Below are positions 35,853-43,221 of a DNA stretch of 53,096 nucleotides, one piece after another. Source of the stretch: Acidimicrobiia bacterium. Lineage in GTDB: Bacteria; Actinomycetota; Acidimicrobiia; ATN3; PSLF01. The notes under the pieces were generated by a model. The model had not been told where the DNA came from. It ran no database searches and saw only the letters and a program-made list of their open reading frames with translations. Position 1 is the first letter of the stretch. Every line of letters begins with the position of its first letter. The DNA is taken from assembly GCA_040289475.1 (NCBI GenBank), contig PSLF01000015.1, forward strand, positions 1 to 53,096, in the 5' to 3' direction. A program made the translations under genes and the position numbers.

Positions 35853-36096
35853 GTGCCTCCAGCCCCGAAAACGCCAGTCTCACGGCTGGGACAATCCCGT
35901 TCATCTACAAACACCCCAGCAATTCTGCCCCGAGATTAAGACCATATATGGCACATCGTGCCTTTTGAATTGATACATTTGCATGGTTACTTGAATTCGC
36001 AAGTCGGCCAAGAGCACGAGTGCCACAACGCTCCCGTTCTGTTCGTTTTGAACGAATTCCAAGCGCCCGAGCAGATGATGCGTTCGGCCTTGTTGA

Positions 36097-36276
36097 TTGG
36101 CCCTGCAGCGTTTAGGTATCGACCTCGAAGACGAGGTAGTGCTCACGTGTGCCAGCGGAAACAGGGCCATGACCGCTGCCTCCATACTCGAGGCCAAGGG
36201 TTTCAGTCGAGTTGCCGTTCTAGAAGGCGGGGTAAGCGGGTTGAAGGAAAAAAGGGCTTCCTTTTTTATTGTTTGA
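36097..36276 (+). pseudogene. Rhodanese-domain fragment
   Basis: Starting just after a TGA, the frame reads LALQRLGIDLEDEVVLTCAS then GNRAMTAA and VAVLEGGV, matching the C-terminal half of a rhodanese domain including the active-site loop CASGNRA with catalytic Cys. It ends at TGA 36274-36276 with an unrelated tail (FFIV). No start codon or N-terminal half is present. Such domains are commonly fused to ArsR-type regulators; an ArsR-like fragment lies 170 bp on. Confidence 0.8.
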
Positions 36277-36328
36277 TTGCCGCGTTCGGCATCACAAAAG
36301 CTGTCTCTAACTTTTTCGCTGGGTTGGC

Positions 36329-36451
36329 ATGAAGATCGACCTTGCAGGACCCAAGCAGCGCGGTCTGGCGATGGGACTCAACGAGTTCGCTGGGTACTTT
36401 TGCGTAGCTGTTGGTGCATCTTCTACTGGACTACTAGCGTCAAGGTGGTGA
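36329..36451 (+). pseudogene. Fragment of an MFS transporter
   Basis: A 40-codon frame (MKIDLAGPKQRGLAMGLNEF plus AGYFCVAVGASSTGLLASRW) matches an internal MFS segment around the helix 4-5/10-11 region, where PK-RGLAMGLNE-AGY is typical. TGA cuts it. The remaining protein is absent. It is not a copy of the intact MFS at 33547-35040, whose matching region differs. Part of a decayed locus. Confidence 0.7.
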
Positions 36452-36519
36452 CCGAAGCTGTCGGGGTAAGCGTCGCAAATGCCAACCGCCATCTTCATCA
36501 GCTACCTACCTCCATTTGA
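36448..36519 (+). pseudogene. ArsR-type HTH fragment
   Basis: VTEAVGVSVANANRHLHQLP reads as the recognition-helix region of an ArsR-family winged helix (L/V-SVANAS-HL-QL pattern), then stops at TGA. It overlaps the MFS fragment end and reaches 14 bases into the thioredoxin gene's 3' end. Read with the rhodanese fragment, it suggests an original ArsR-rhodanese regulator with an MFS neighbour. Confidence 0.65.
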
Positions 36520-37039
36520 TGGTACAGCCAACTGGCTCGGTCTCTTGGATACGAGGCAGATTCCCCTGCAGTAGGGCGTCAAGAGCGTTACGTAGGTAGT
36601 GGCTCTCCACTGCTGCGGGATCGTCATAGTTATCGTCAATGGCACCGTGATAGCGTAAAAGCCGATCCCTGTCGAACACGAACACTTCCGGTGTGCGCTC
36701 CGCCCCGTAGGCCCGAGCCACTTCTTGTGACTCATCCCTCAGATAAGGGAAGTTGAACCCTTTGGTTGCCGCCCGTTCTTTCATCGACTCGAAGTTGTCC
36801 TCCGGATACTTGGTGTCGTCGTTAGAGTTGATGGCAATAAGTTGCACGCCTTTTTCTTTGTAGTCGGCCTGGATTTGTATCATGCGGTCCTCCCAAGCCT
36901 TGACATAGGGGCAATGGTTGCAGCTGAAAATCACGACCAAAATATGCTTGTCGTCGTAGTCGGAAAAAGAGTGAACGGCCCCGTCGACTCCTGGAAGCTC
37001 AAACGGAATCGCCCTGTCCCCTAGTTTGAGATTGGCCAT
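36506..37039 (-). CDS. Thioredoxin-family (AhpC/TlpA-like) protein
   Basis: Cytoplasmic redoxin with thioredoxin fold; no signal peptide. The active-site CxxC is SCNHCPYVKAWEDRM (about residues 39-42), followed by INSNDDTKYPEDNF and the cis-Pro region ERTPEVFVFDRD. 177 aa, typical of the AhpC/TSA-like thioredoxin-family proteins. Ribosome site AGGAGG before the ATG. Upstream lie a direct repeat and AGGCTAGCCT; the gene is on the same strand as the 107-aa protein. Role: thiol-disulfide exchange or peroxide removal, not specified. Confidence 0.88.
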   Translation of the reverse strand: MANLKLGDRAIPFELPGVDGAVHSFSDYDDKHILVVIFSCNHCPYVKAWEDRMIQIQADYKEKGVQLIAINSNDDTKYPEDNFESMKERAATKGFNFPYLRDESQEVARAYGAERTPEVFVFDRDRLLRYHGAIDDNYDDPAAVESHYLRNALDALLQGNLPRIQETEPVGCTIKWR

Positions 37040-37113
37040 TTCTTACCTCCTGAACTCGTCTCGACCTGCTCCGTTTATGCCCCACTACCCAGTGACCCTT
37101 TAGGCATATACAG

Positions 37114-37131
37114 CTATTAGATCTATTAGAT
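37114..37131. repeat. Tandem CTATTAGAT repeat in the redoxin leader
   Basis: CTATTAGAT occurs twice in direct tandem (37114-37122 and 37123-37131), upstream of the thioredoxin-family gene, followed at 37134-37143 by the palindrome AGGCTAGCCT. The pair could be a regulator half-site array; no regulator can be named. Confidence 0.4.
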
Positions 37132-37142
37132 AAAGGCTAGCC

Positions 37143-37466
37143 TCACTCTTCAGCTCCGATGCGTGCTCGGATTGCCTCCCTTATCTTTGTAGTATCCGGA
37201 AGAGGTCCGAGGGAACCATCCGACTTCGTATAGGTCCTACAAGACAACCGCCCGGATTCATCTCGGCTGGCAGGGTCTATATCTTGGCCATCCACAAGAA
37301 TCGTAGGAGAACCCGCGAAGCCGGTACGACGAGCCTCTTCTTCAGTGTTGACCTCTAAGACCTCTATGTCCGCCTGGATGGCATCTTCCGCAAGTACCTT
37401 CTGTACTCGCTCAATCGCCTCCTTATAGGAGTGACACTCGGGCCAGTAGATAACGGTCACCCTCAT
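37143..37466 (-). CDS. Thioredoxin-fold protein lacking CxxC
   Basis: A 107-aa thioredoxin-like protein. It begins VTVIYWPECHSYKEA, where relatives have WxxCxxC, followed by IQADIEVLEVNTEEEA and FAGSPTILVDGQDID, a cis-Pro-type loop (GSPTILV). The first active-site Cys is present but the second is Tyr (ECHSY), so a classical dithiol is absent; a second Cys is in LSCRTYT. This pattern recalls small glutaredoxin/thiol-lyase-like proteins next to metal or mercury genes. It begins 7 bp after the alpha/beta hydrolase gene, implying co-transcription. Confidence 0.8.
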   Translation of the reverse strand: MRVTVIYWPECHSYKEAIERVQKVLAEDAIQADIEVLEVNTEEEARRTGFAGSPTILVDGQDIDPASRDESGRLSCRTYTKSDGSLGPLPDTTKIREAIRARIGAEE

Positions 37467-37472
37467 GCTTTC

Positions 37473-38306
37473 TCATGCCTTCGCACGTGTTGCACAATTT
37501 CCGGCCACCTCAGCTATCCACTGCAAAAGAAGCTCGTTGAGATCGTCTTGGCGTTCTACCCCTAGGGAGTGTCCAGCACCTTCGAACGAAACAAACCTGG
37601 CACCCCGGATTAGCTCGGCGATGGCTTGTCCGTTCGGATGCGGAAGCAGGGCATCCTCTGTACCGTGTACGACAAGAGCAGGGGCCTGGACCCACTTGAG
37701 CCTCGTCGAGGCGTCGTGCTTGAGCGCTGCCTCAAGATGCCTCCTAAATACATACTCCACAGGGCGCATAGCTCGTGCTTCCTGGATCAGCTCCTCTAGC
37801 AGCTCCGGATTGTTTTGCCGAAAACTTTCCGAGTAACCCAGCTCGGCGGAGTTTCGCTCAAACTCCTCGGCTGACATCTCCTCTCTCTTGGACCACAGCT
37901 CCAGTACCTCACGACGGGGTGGAACGGATTTCGAGCCGCCCGCTGTCGAGCAAAGTACCACCAAGCTCTTTGTCATATAAGGAAAACCGATGGCAAACTC
38001 TTGGGCGATCATGCCTCCCATCGACTGCCCAACAATGTGAGCCTCTTTCCATCCGAGCGCAGCCATCACATTTGCCGCATCGTGAGCGAACATTTGGATC
38101 GAGTATGGATGGTCGGGCTTATCCGACTCGCCTACCCCTCGGTTGTCAATAACTAAAACCTGGAAATGGCGGGAGAGTGCAGGAACCTGAAATCGCCAAC
38201 TCTCTTTCGGTCCTCCCAGTCCAGCCAAAAGGACAACTCGCTCTGCAGAATCCTTCCCCGACACCTGATATCCAAGTTCGACCTCGCCTACTTTGATCCG
38301 AGCCAT
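37473..38306 (-). CDS. Alpha/beta hydrolase
   Basis: Serine hydrolase, 277 aa. Nucleophile elbow GQSMGGMIAQ (about 93-102), acid VHGTEDALLPH (about 210) and catalytic His in GAGHSLG (about 255) form the triad; LLAGLGGPKESW is the oxyanion HG-like loop. Similar to the esterase/3-oxoadipate enol-lactonase group, but the substrate is unknown. It lies 33 bp after the GT4 gene on the same strand, and before the 107-aa protein. No signal peptide. Confidence 0.88.
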   Translation of the reverse strand: MARIKVGEVELGYQVSGKDSAERVVLLAGLGGPKESWRFQVPALSRHFQVLVIDNRGVGESDKPDHPYSIQMFAHDAANVMAALGWKEAHIVGQSMGGMIAQEFAIGFPYMTKSLVVLCSTAGGSKSVPPRREVLELWSKREEMSAEEFERNSAELGYSESFRQNNPELLEELIQEARAMRPVEYVFRRHLEAALKHDASTRLKWVQAPALVVHGTEDALLPHPNGQAIAELIRGARFVSFEGAGHSLGVERQDDLNELLLQWIAEVAGNCATRAKA

Positions 38307-38339
38307 TGCGCCTCTCCTAACCGCGTACCCTTGCGCTCT

Positions 38340-39560
38340 TTACAAACCTGCTAAAAGTGTCCTATATATCGCCTCCATTGCTACGGCCTCAGCCTCGATT
38401 CGCATCGGAGGGCGCATGCGCATGGCTGTTCGCTCCAGAACGAAAGGGTCGTACGCAATTTTTTCGAGAATATGTGCCAACGCCTCGGCGTCTCCCATCG
38501 GAACCTCCCACCCTCCCTCGCATTCTTTTACGATCTCCGACATTCCACTGGGGCCTGTGCATATTACGGGAACCCCGGAGGCGAGCGCAGACTCGGCAAC
38601 CAATGAGTGTGTCTCCGGCCAGATAGATGGAATGACAACAATGTCGGTGGCAGAGAGTAGGTCGGGTAGGTATACAAAGTCGTATGGCCCTTCGAACGAG
38701 ACGCGTTCGTCCTTGGCTGCGAGCTCGACAAGGCTCTTGTAGTACTCGGTCTCGTCGTAGCAATCCCCGTGTATGAAAACCCGCAAAGGAGCGCCTGGGA
38801 TCTTGGCGAGAGCAGCGAGCAGGATGTGAGCCCCTTTGTGATGCAAAAGAGTTTCCAGGAATCTCAGCCTCAGCGGACTTTTCGAGCGTTGCATCGGCTG
38901 CTTTCCAAGTTGCCATCTTTTCTGGTGCGAGATCGTCCCTGAGGGAAGCAGGATCCAAGAGGAGGTTGCAAACCCTTCCCTCGAAAATGTTTCCATGACG
39001 AAGCGGGTCGGAGCCACGACCGCGTCGAAGTACTCCAGCTCCGCGCGAGCCCAGGCCATCCGCTCTTCTCCATCTGGCACAGAGCAGACTGATTTGCAAT
39101 TCGATCCTGCATTGGCAGATACGCACAAGGAGGAGTCCACTCTGAGTAACTGGACTCTGGGGCAAAGGAACCAGTAGTCGTGAAGATGGACCACTGTCGG
39201 CAGACCACACGCAGAAGCCACCCTTCTTGCCTCCGGATACATCATCGGGTGCTGGACGTCTACGATGTCGGGACGAAGCTCCTCGATTACAGACGCAACT
39301 ACTAGAGCGGTATCGATATCCCAGTGGTGGTCCGGAACCGCCGTGTAGGCGCGGGTGGGGGCGAACTGCCATACCTCGTTGCCCTCGTACATGTAGCGGG
39401 TGGGCTCAAACTCGTGGTTGCGACCCCGAGGTATCACCGAAAGCACGGCCACTTGATGCCCGAACTTTTGCATGTGAGTAGCCAGAGTCTGAGTGGACCT
39501 CGCCACGCCTGTGGGAAAGTACGGAAGATATTGGTGGGTGACGTAAAGAATTCGTTCCAC
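38340..39560 (-). CDS. GT4-type glycosyltransferase
   Basis: Retaining GT-B transferase that uses a nucleotide sugar, 406 aa. Starts with RILYVTHQYLPYFPTGVARST-like acceptor loop (about 2-20). Donor domain: LRFLETLLHHKGAHILLAAL (about 230), LSATDIVVIPSIWPETHSLV and the ALASGVPVICTG-GMSEIV block, which gives the E-x7-E pattern. It is encoded before the 919-aa pyruvyl/glycosyltransferase on the same strand (66 bp), so both likely act on one surface polysaccharide or glycolipid. Acceptor not identified. Confidence 0.9.
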   Translation of the reverse strand: MERILYVTHQYLPYFPTGVARSTQTLATHMQKFGHQVAVLSVIPRGRNHEFEPTRYMYEGNEVWQFAPTRAYTAVPDHHWDIDTALVVASVIEELRPDIVDVQHPMMYPEARRVASACGLPTVVHLHDYWFLCPRVQLLRVDSSLCVSANAGSNCKSVCSVPDGEERMAWARAELEYFDAVVAPTRFVMETFSREGFATSSWILLPSGTISHQKRWQLGKQPMQRSKSPLRLRFLETLLHHKGAHILLAALAKIPGAPLRVFIHGDCYDETEYYKSLVELAAKDERVSFEGPYDFVYLPDLLSATDIVVIPSIWPETHSLVAESALASGVPVICTGPSGMSEIVKECEGGWEVPMGDAEALAHILEKIAYDPFVLERTAMRMRPPMRIEAEAVAMEAIYRTLLAGL

Positions 39561-39626
39561 GGTTGATTGCTCCTCTCGAGACTCTCGGAGCCCTCACCCC
39601 AACCTTGCGTCGGAGGATGCAGTTCC

Positions 39627-42386
39627 TCAAAGCCCCCGCAATAACTCCTCGATAGGCCCTAAGTCCCGCTGCGCCCGCGAAGCGTCTCCTACGAAAGTCC
39701 CAGCCAGTCCGCCTGCGACACGAGCAATAAACCGGCGCCCAGCGTTCGCTCCACAGCCGTCATTAGCGGAGGCAAACTCCAAAAGTATAGGGGCTCGCAA
39801 GTACTCCGCTAGGCGCTGTCTAAGCAAAGATCTGAGATCGGAGAATGAAACACTTCGGTCGTAGGGCTCTTCATCGACGCTGCCTGAAATCCATAACAGC
39901 GCGTCGTAGACCTCTTGGAGCTCCGACTCGTGCCATTCCGAGTCAAGCTGGTCCACCGCTTCATCGGCTCCTGACTTTATCTCCTCCGAAACTTTGTGGA
40001 GTCGAGCTACAAGACCTCTCGCTTGGGTTTCGGCAAGACAAAGATCTACCGCCCTAATAAGATTCGCCGTGAGATAAGCGACTGTGGCCAGCGGGCCATC
40101 GCTGAATCGCGATCGAGACGTCGGTACTAGTAGTTCCGCTAGACAAGTTCGGTCCGCAATGTGGCGACGCATGTGATATAGGGCGCTCCTGTCGTGGGAG
40201 TGAATAACTGGCGCCTCATGGCAGTACCCGAGCTTGAAACCCCTATTTAGCGCTCTCACCGCAAAATCCAGATCCTCTCCGAAACGGACTCGCCTGAACC
40301 CAAGCTTTTCCAGAACCTCTCTGCGGTAGGCGCAACAGACATTGTCCGCTCCAGACACCCACCTTCGCCTCTCTATGAAAGTAAGTGAATCGAAGTTTCG
40401 TTGGCCTTCCGGAAAAACGGCACTGCGATCGAGACCCAAAAATCGGTTGTGCTGGTAGACGGAAAAGGCGCCGTAGAGGTCGGCGCCAGAGCGCGGTACT
40501 TGACGGCCTGAGGCTGCCGCTATCTCTCGAGCGCTGTCAACCACAGCTATTAAGTTCTCGAGAGTAGCTTCAGTAGCAGGAAGGGCGTCTTGAGTGAGAA
40601 AGATCAAGTACTCCCCCGAGGCTTCTGACGCTAGGTAGTTCCGCGTCTCTCCGTGATTGAAGCTAGAGGCCTCAACGTGTATAACGCGGGCGCCGAACGA
40701 CTTCGCCACCTCCAGAGTCGCATCCGCAGACTCCGAATCGGCGACAATGATCTCGGCTTCGTCGCCGCCCTCTGAACAGCGAACCGCTTGCAACAGCTCG
40801 CCGAAGTGAGGACCTGCGTTTTTGGTGGGTATCAATATGCTTGCCCGGGCCAGCAGAGGACAACCCGATGATGCTCGCTCACGACGCAGAGGTGCCCCGC
40901 CGCCAAAGCGTTCCCCAAAAAGAAAAACCACTGCCTCTTTGGCCCTTTTTTGCCTCGTTCTGTGAAGACCAGGGGAATCCTCGGGCGCCGCCCTAATTCG
41001 AGCGAGTTTTCTAGGCCCGCCTTCTGACTCGAGGTCAGAAGAGGCACCGTATTTGTCCTCCTTGTTGTTCGGCGCTGTTTGCGAAGGCCCTCCTCCCAGC
41101 GGCCTCCCCAGCGCTGCCTCCACGGCTGGTCTTAGCATCTGCCGGGACCACTCCGGGAGCCTCGGCCACAGCACTTTGCCAGTTCGTTTAGCCAGTTTCA
41201 ATGTTCTCTGCAGCGCCCGAGTCTCGGTAGAGTGCCTAATCTCTTCGTTGAGGCGCCAGAGCTGGTGCGCCACCTCTCCTAGGAACTGGTCCGGTCTTGG
41301 CTTCGTCTCCTCTCGGGCTCTCTCAGCTGCGGTCCGCCAAGACTCTTGTTCCCTCACCACTTTCCGGTACTGATGCGCAAAGTGATCCAGCTCCTGGAGA
41401 GCTTGCTTGTAGAAGGACGAGTGCAAAACGGTGTGTTTGGGCTGAAGGGAGGGCGGCTGGGACAATTTCTTGCGGGGTCTTTTGGGAAGCCGCAGTACCT
41501 CCGCCATCGCCTCAAAGTGCTCGCCGAGCCGAACCTTGTCTTTTTCAATCTGCGAAGAGAAGTCCGCCTTTTCGCCTAACGCCCGTTCCAGTTTTATGCT
41601 CAGGTCGTCGGAGGAGTGAAACCCGCGATCCTCCAGGCCCCGTTCGGCCAAAAACGCTCTAACTTTGCCAGGCCTCGCGAAGACTAGGAAGGGCACGTTG
41701 TGCGTGTAGGCAAACAGAGCCCCGTGGAAGGACGCGCACACAAGTAGCCGACACTTATAAATAGCCCCTAATTTCTCGGCTGGAGTCTCGGCCATTGACA
41801 GAGGGATTTCCCGGTCCGCGAGGGCGCCAATCCGGACCATCGTCGCTGCGTCGCCCGCATACGGCGTGAGCGAGATCCACCTCACATCAAGGTCCTGCAG
41901 CTGCCGGAGAATCGTCGGCAACTTCTGACAGTGGTGCAGCATGTTGGAGTGAACATGGAAAAACACCGTCGAAAACTGGCTCACCTCTTCTGGAGGGTAG
42001 GCGGGATCGAGGGCCATAGCGACATCAGGGACAACAACGGCATCCGGCCGCACTTCCTCAATCATCGCCTTGTCCGCCTCGGACCTCACCGAAACATAGG
42101 CGTACTCGGACAAGTACTCCATGTCTGTCGAGGAAGTAACACCAGCGGCGTTTAAAACGTGTCTTCCCTTTAGTCTGAAAGCGTCATAGAAGGGATCCCC
42201 GGGCGCCCGCAGCAGCTCGCCGCCCCCAACTACCGTTAGATTCGAAGGGCTTGGCTTTTCTTCGGGGTCCAGAATCTTTGGTTCGGCACCACGCTCTAGG
42301 ACAAAGCGAAGCATCACCTCGCCGATGGCTCTATCGCCGGTGTTGTCGTTGACAGAGTCGAACAGCAGGTTCACGGTTTTTGGCAC
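39627..42386 (-). CDS. Fused polysaccharide pyruvyltransferase-like and GT2 glycosyltransferase
   Basis: A 919-aa two-enzyme fusion. Residues 1-about 310 resemble polysaccharide pyruvyltransferase (CsaB/WcaK family): NLLFDSVNDNTGDRAIGEVM, then VVGGGELLRAPGDPF, SVRSEADKAMI, LVCASFHGALFAYTHNVPFL. About 310-510 is a helical and then Pro/Ser/Arg-rich linker. About 513-760 is a GT2 domain: RASILIPTKNAG, IIVADSESADATLEVAKSFG, and RFGEDLDFAVRALNRG (about 703). The tail (760-919) is helical, of unknown role. No membrane helices, so cytoplasmic or peripheral. Such a fusion would add a sugar and a pyruvate ketal to the same surface glycan. The domain split is by eye. Confidence 0.85.
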   Translation of the reverse strand: MPKTVNLLFDSVNDNTGDRAIGEVMLRFVLERGAEPKILDPEEKPSPSNLTVVGGGELLRAPGDPFYDAFRLKGRHVLNAAGVTSSTDMEYLSEYAYVSVRSEADKAMIEEVRPDAVVVPDVAMALDPAYPPEEVSQFSTVFFHVHSNMLHHCQKLPTILRQLQDLDVRWISLTPYAGDAATMVRIGALADREIPLSMAETPAEKLGAIYKCRLLVCASFHGALFAYTHNVPFLVFARPGKVRAFLAERGLEDRGFHSSDDLSIKLERALGEKADFSSQIEKDKVRLGEHFEAMAEVLRLPKRPRKKLSQPPSLQPKHTVLHSSFYKQALQELDHFAHQYRKVVREQESWRTAAERAREETKPRPDQFLGEVAHQLWRLNEEIRHSTETRALQRTLKLAKRTGKVLWPRLPEWSRQMLRPAVEAALGRPLGGGPSQTAPNNKEDKYGASSDLESEGGPRKLARIRAAPEDSPGLHRTRQKRAKEAVVFLFGERFGGGAPLRRERASSGCPLLARASILIPTKNAGPHFGELLQAVRCSEGGDEAEIIVADSESADATLEVAKSFGARVIHVEASSFNHGETRNYLASEASGEYLIFLTQDALPATEATLENLIAVVDSAREIAAASGRQVPRSGADLYGAFSVYQHNRFLGLDRSAVFPEGQRNFDSLTFIERRRWVSGADNVCCAYRREVLEKLGFRRVRFGEDLDFAVRALNRGFKLGYCHEAPVIHSHDRSALYHMRRHIADRTCLAELLVPTSRSRFSDGPLATVAYLTANLIRAVDLCLAETQARGLVARLHKVSEEIKSGADEAVDQLDSEWHESELQEVYDALLWISGSVDEEPYDRSVSFSDLRSLLRQRLAEYLRAPILLEFASANDGCGANAGRRFIARVAGGLAGTFVGDASRAQRDLGPIEELLRGL

Positions 42387-42636
42387 GGTGCCTCCTAGAA
42401 TTACCTACCGCCTTGTTCCGACCGTCTCGGGACCGATCGCTCTAGCTTACTCACGAGGCCACGGCGTGCCCAACGAGCAGTTCATCCGCGAGCTCGCCTT
42501 AGAACTGCTCGATCCTGTGAATCTTAAGGTTGAGATATTCCGAGCGCTAGGGATAGGCGTGGCGCTCAGGATTTTAGCAAGCAGGCGGCCGTGTCCCGCT
42601 TTTGGATGTGACAATTCTGGGCCTGGTTGCCGAAGT

Positions 42637-43221
42637 CGATTCGTCCAGCTCGCTCAAATCTCCCACAAGATTCATGACCACCCCGAGCTTGGATTCGAGG
42701 AACATTTCGCATCTGAGCTGCTGTGTGAATGGCTCGAATCCAAGGGATTTCAAGTCCATCAAGGAGTTTTTGGCTTGAGCGCCGCTTTTCTGGCTACAAA
42801 AGGCTACGGCTAGCCAAGGTTCGTGGTGTGTGCGGAGTACGACGCCCTTTTCGAGATCGGTCATGCCTGTGGCCACAATGTCATAGCCGCCGCAGCGGTT
42901 GGGGCAGGTGTGGGAGCGACGCAGGTCGCCTCTGAATTGGGGTTCGAAATACTAATAGCAGGAACTCCAGCGGAAGAAACTGTGGTCGGCCGGGCCTCAC
43001 ATCCCTCTTTACAGGCCGGCATAAAGAGCGGCAATGCCCTCGATGGTATAGTCGAGGCGTACTTGGCGCTGCGCCAACTCGATCTCGGACCGTACGAGCA
43101 ATGTGCGGGGGTCATCACAGAGGGCGGCAAGGCGCCCAACGTGGTACCAGAGATAGCTACTGCTTCTTACTACGTGCGTGCCACGACCCGTGTCGAGCTG
43201 GAGTCGCTATGGAGCCGCTAA
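42637..43221 (+). pseudogene. Broken M20 peptidase/amidohydrolase
   Basis: Frame 42637-43221 reads FVQLAQISHKIHDHPELGFE, then VVCAEYDALFEIGHACGHN (metal-binding Cys/His), GTPAEETVVG (catalytic Glu) and GVITEGGKAPNVVPE, all typical of M20D amidohydrolases. It is broken by an in-frame TAG (42811-42813), has lost the central metal/dimer part between GTPAEE and GNALDGIV, and lacks the C-terminal third; the end is overwritten by the next gene's start (43209). A second frame before 42640 (LVAEVD) suggests a frameshift at the N-terminus. No function should be expected. Confidence 0.85.

Noticed and set aside
35958-36332. 124-codon plus-strand frame before the rhodanese fragment
   Set aside because: It reads the rhodanese stretch in the wrong frame; the rhodanese motif is clear in another frame.
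29416-42813. Two in-frame TAG codons followed by open frame (29416 and 42811) as a sign of amber recoding or pyrrolysine
   Set aside because: TAG is used as a normal stop in several intact genes (for example trpS), no suppressor tRNA was seen, and the M20 gene is also deleted and truncated, so decay explains both.
43101-43208. Extension of the secreted hydrolase to 43101
   Set aside because: It lies in the other frame of the M20 remnant, and the signal peptide begins at 43209.
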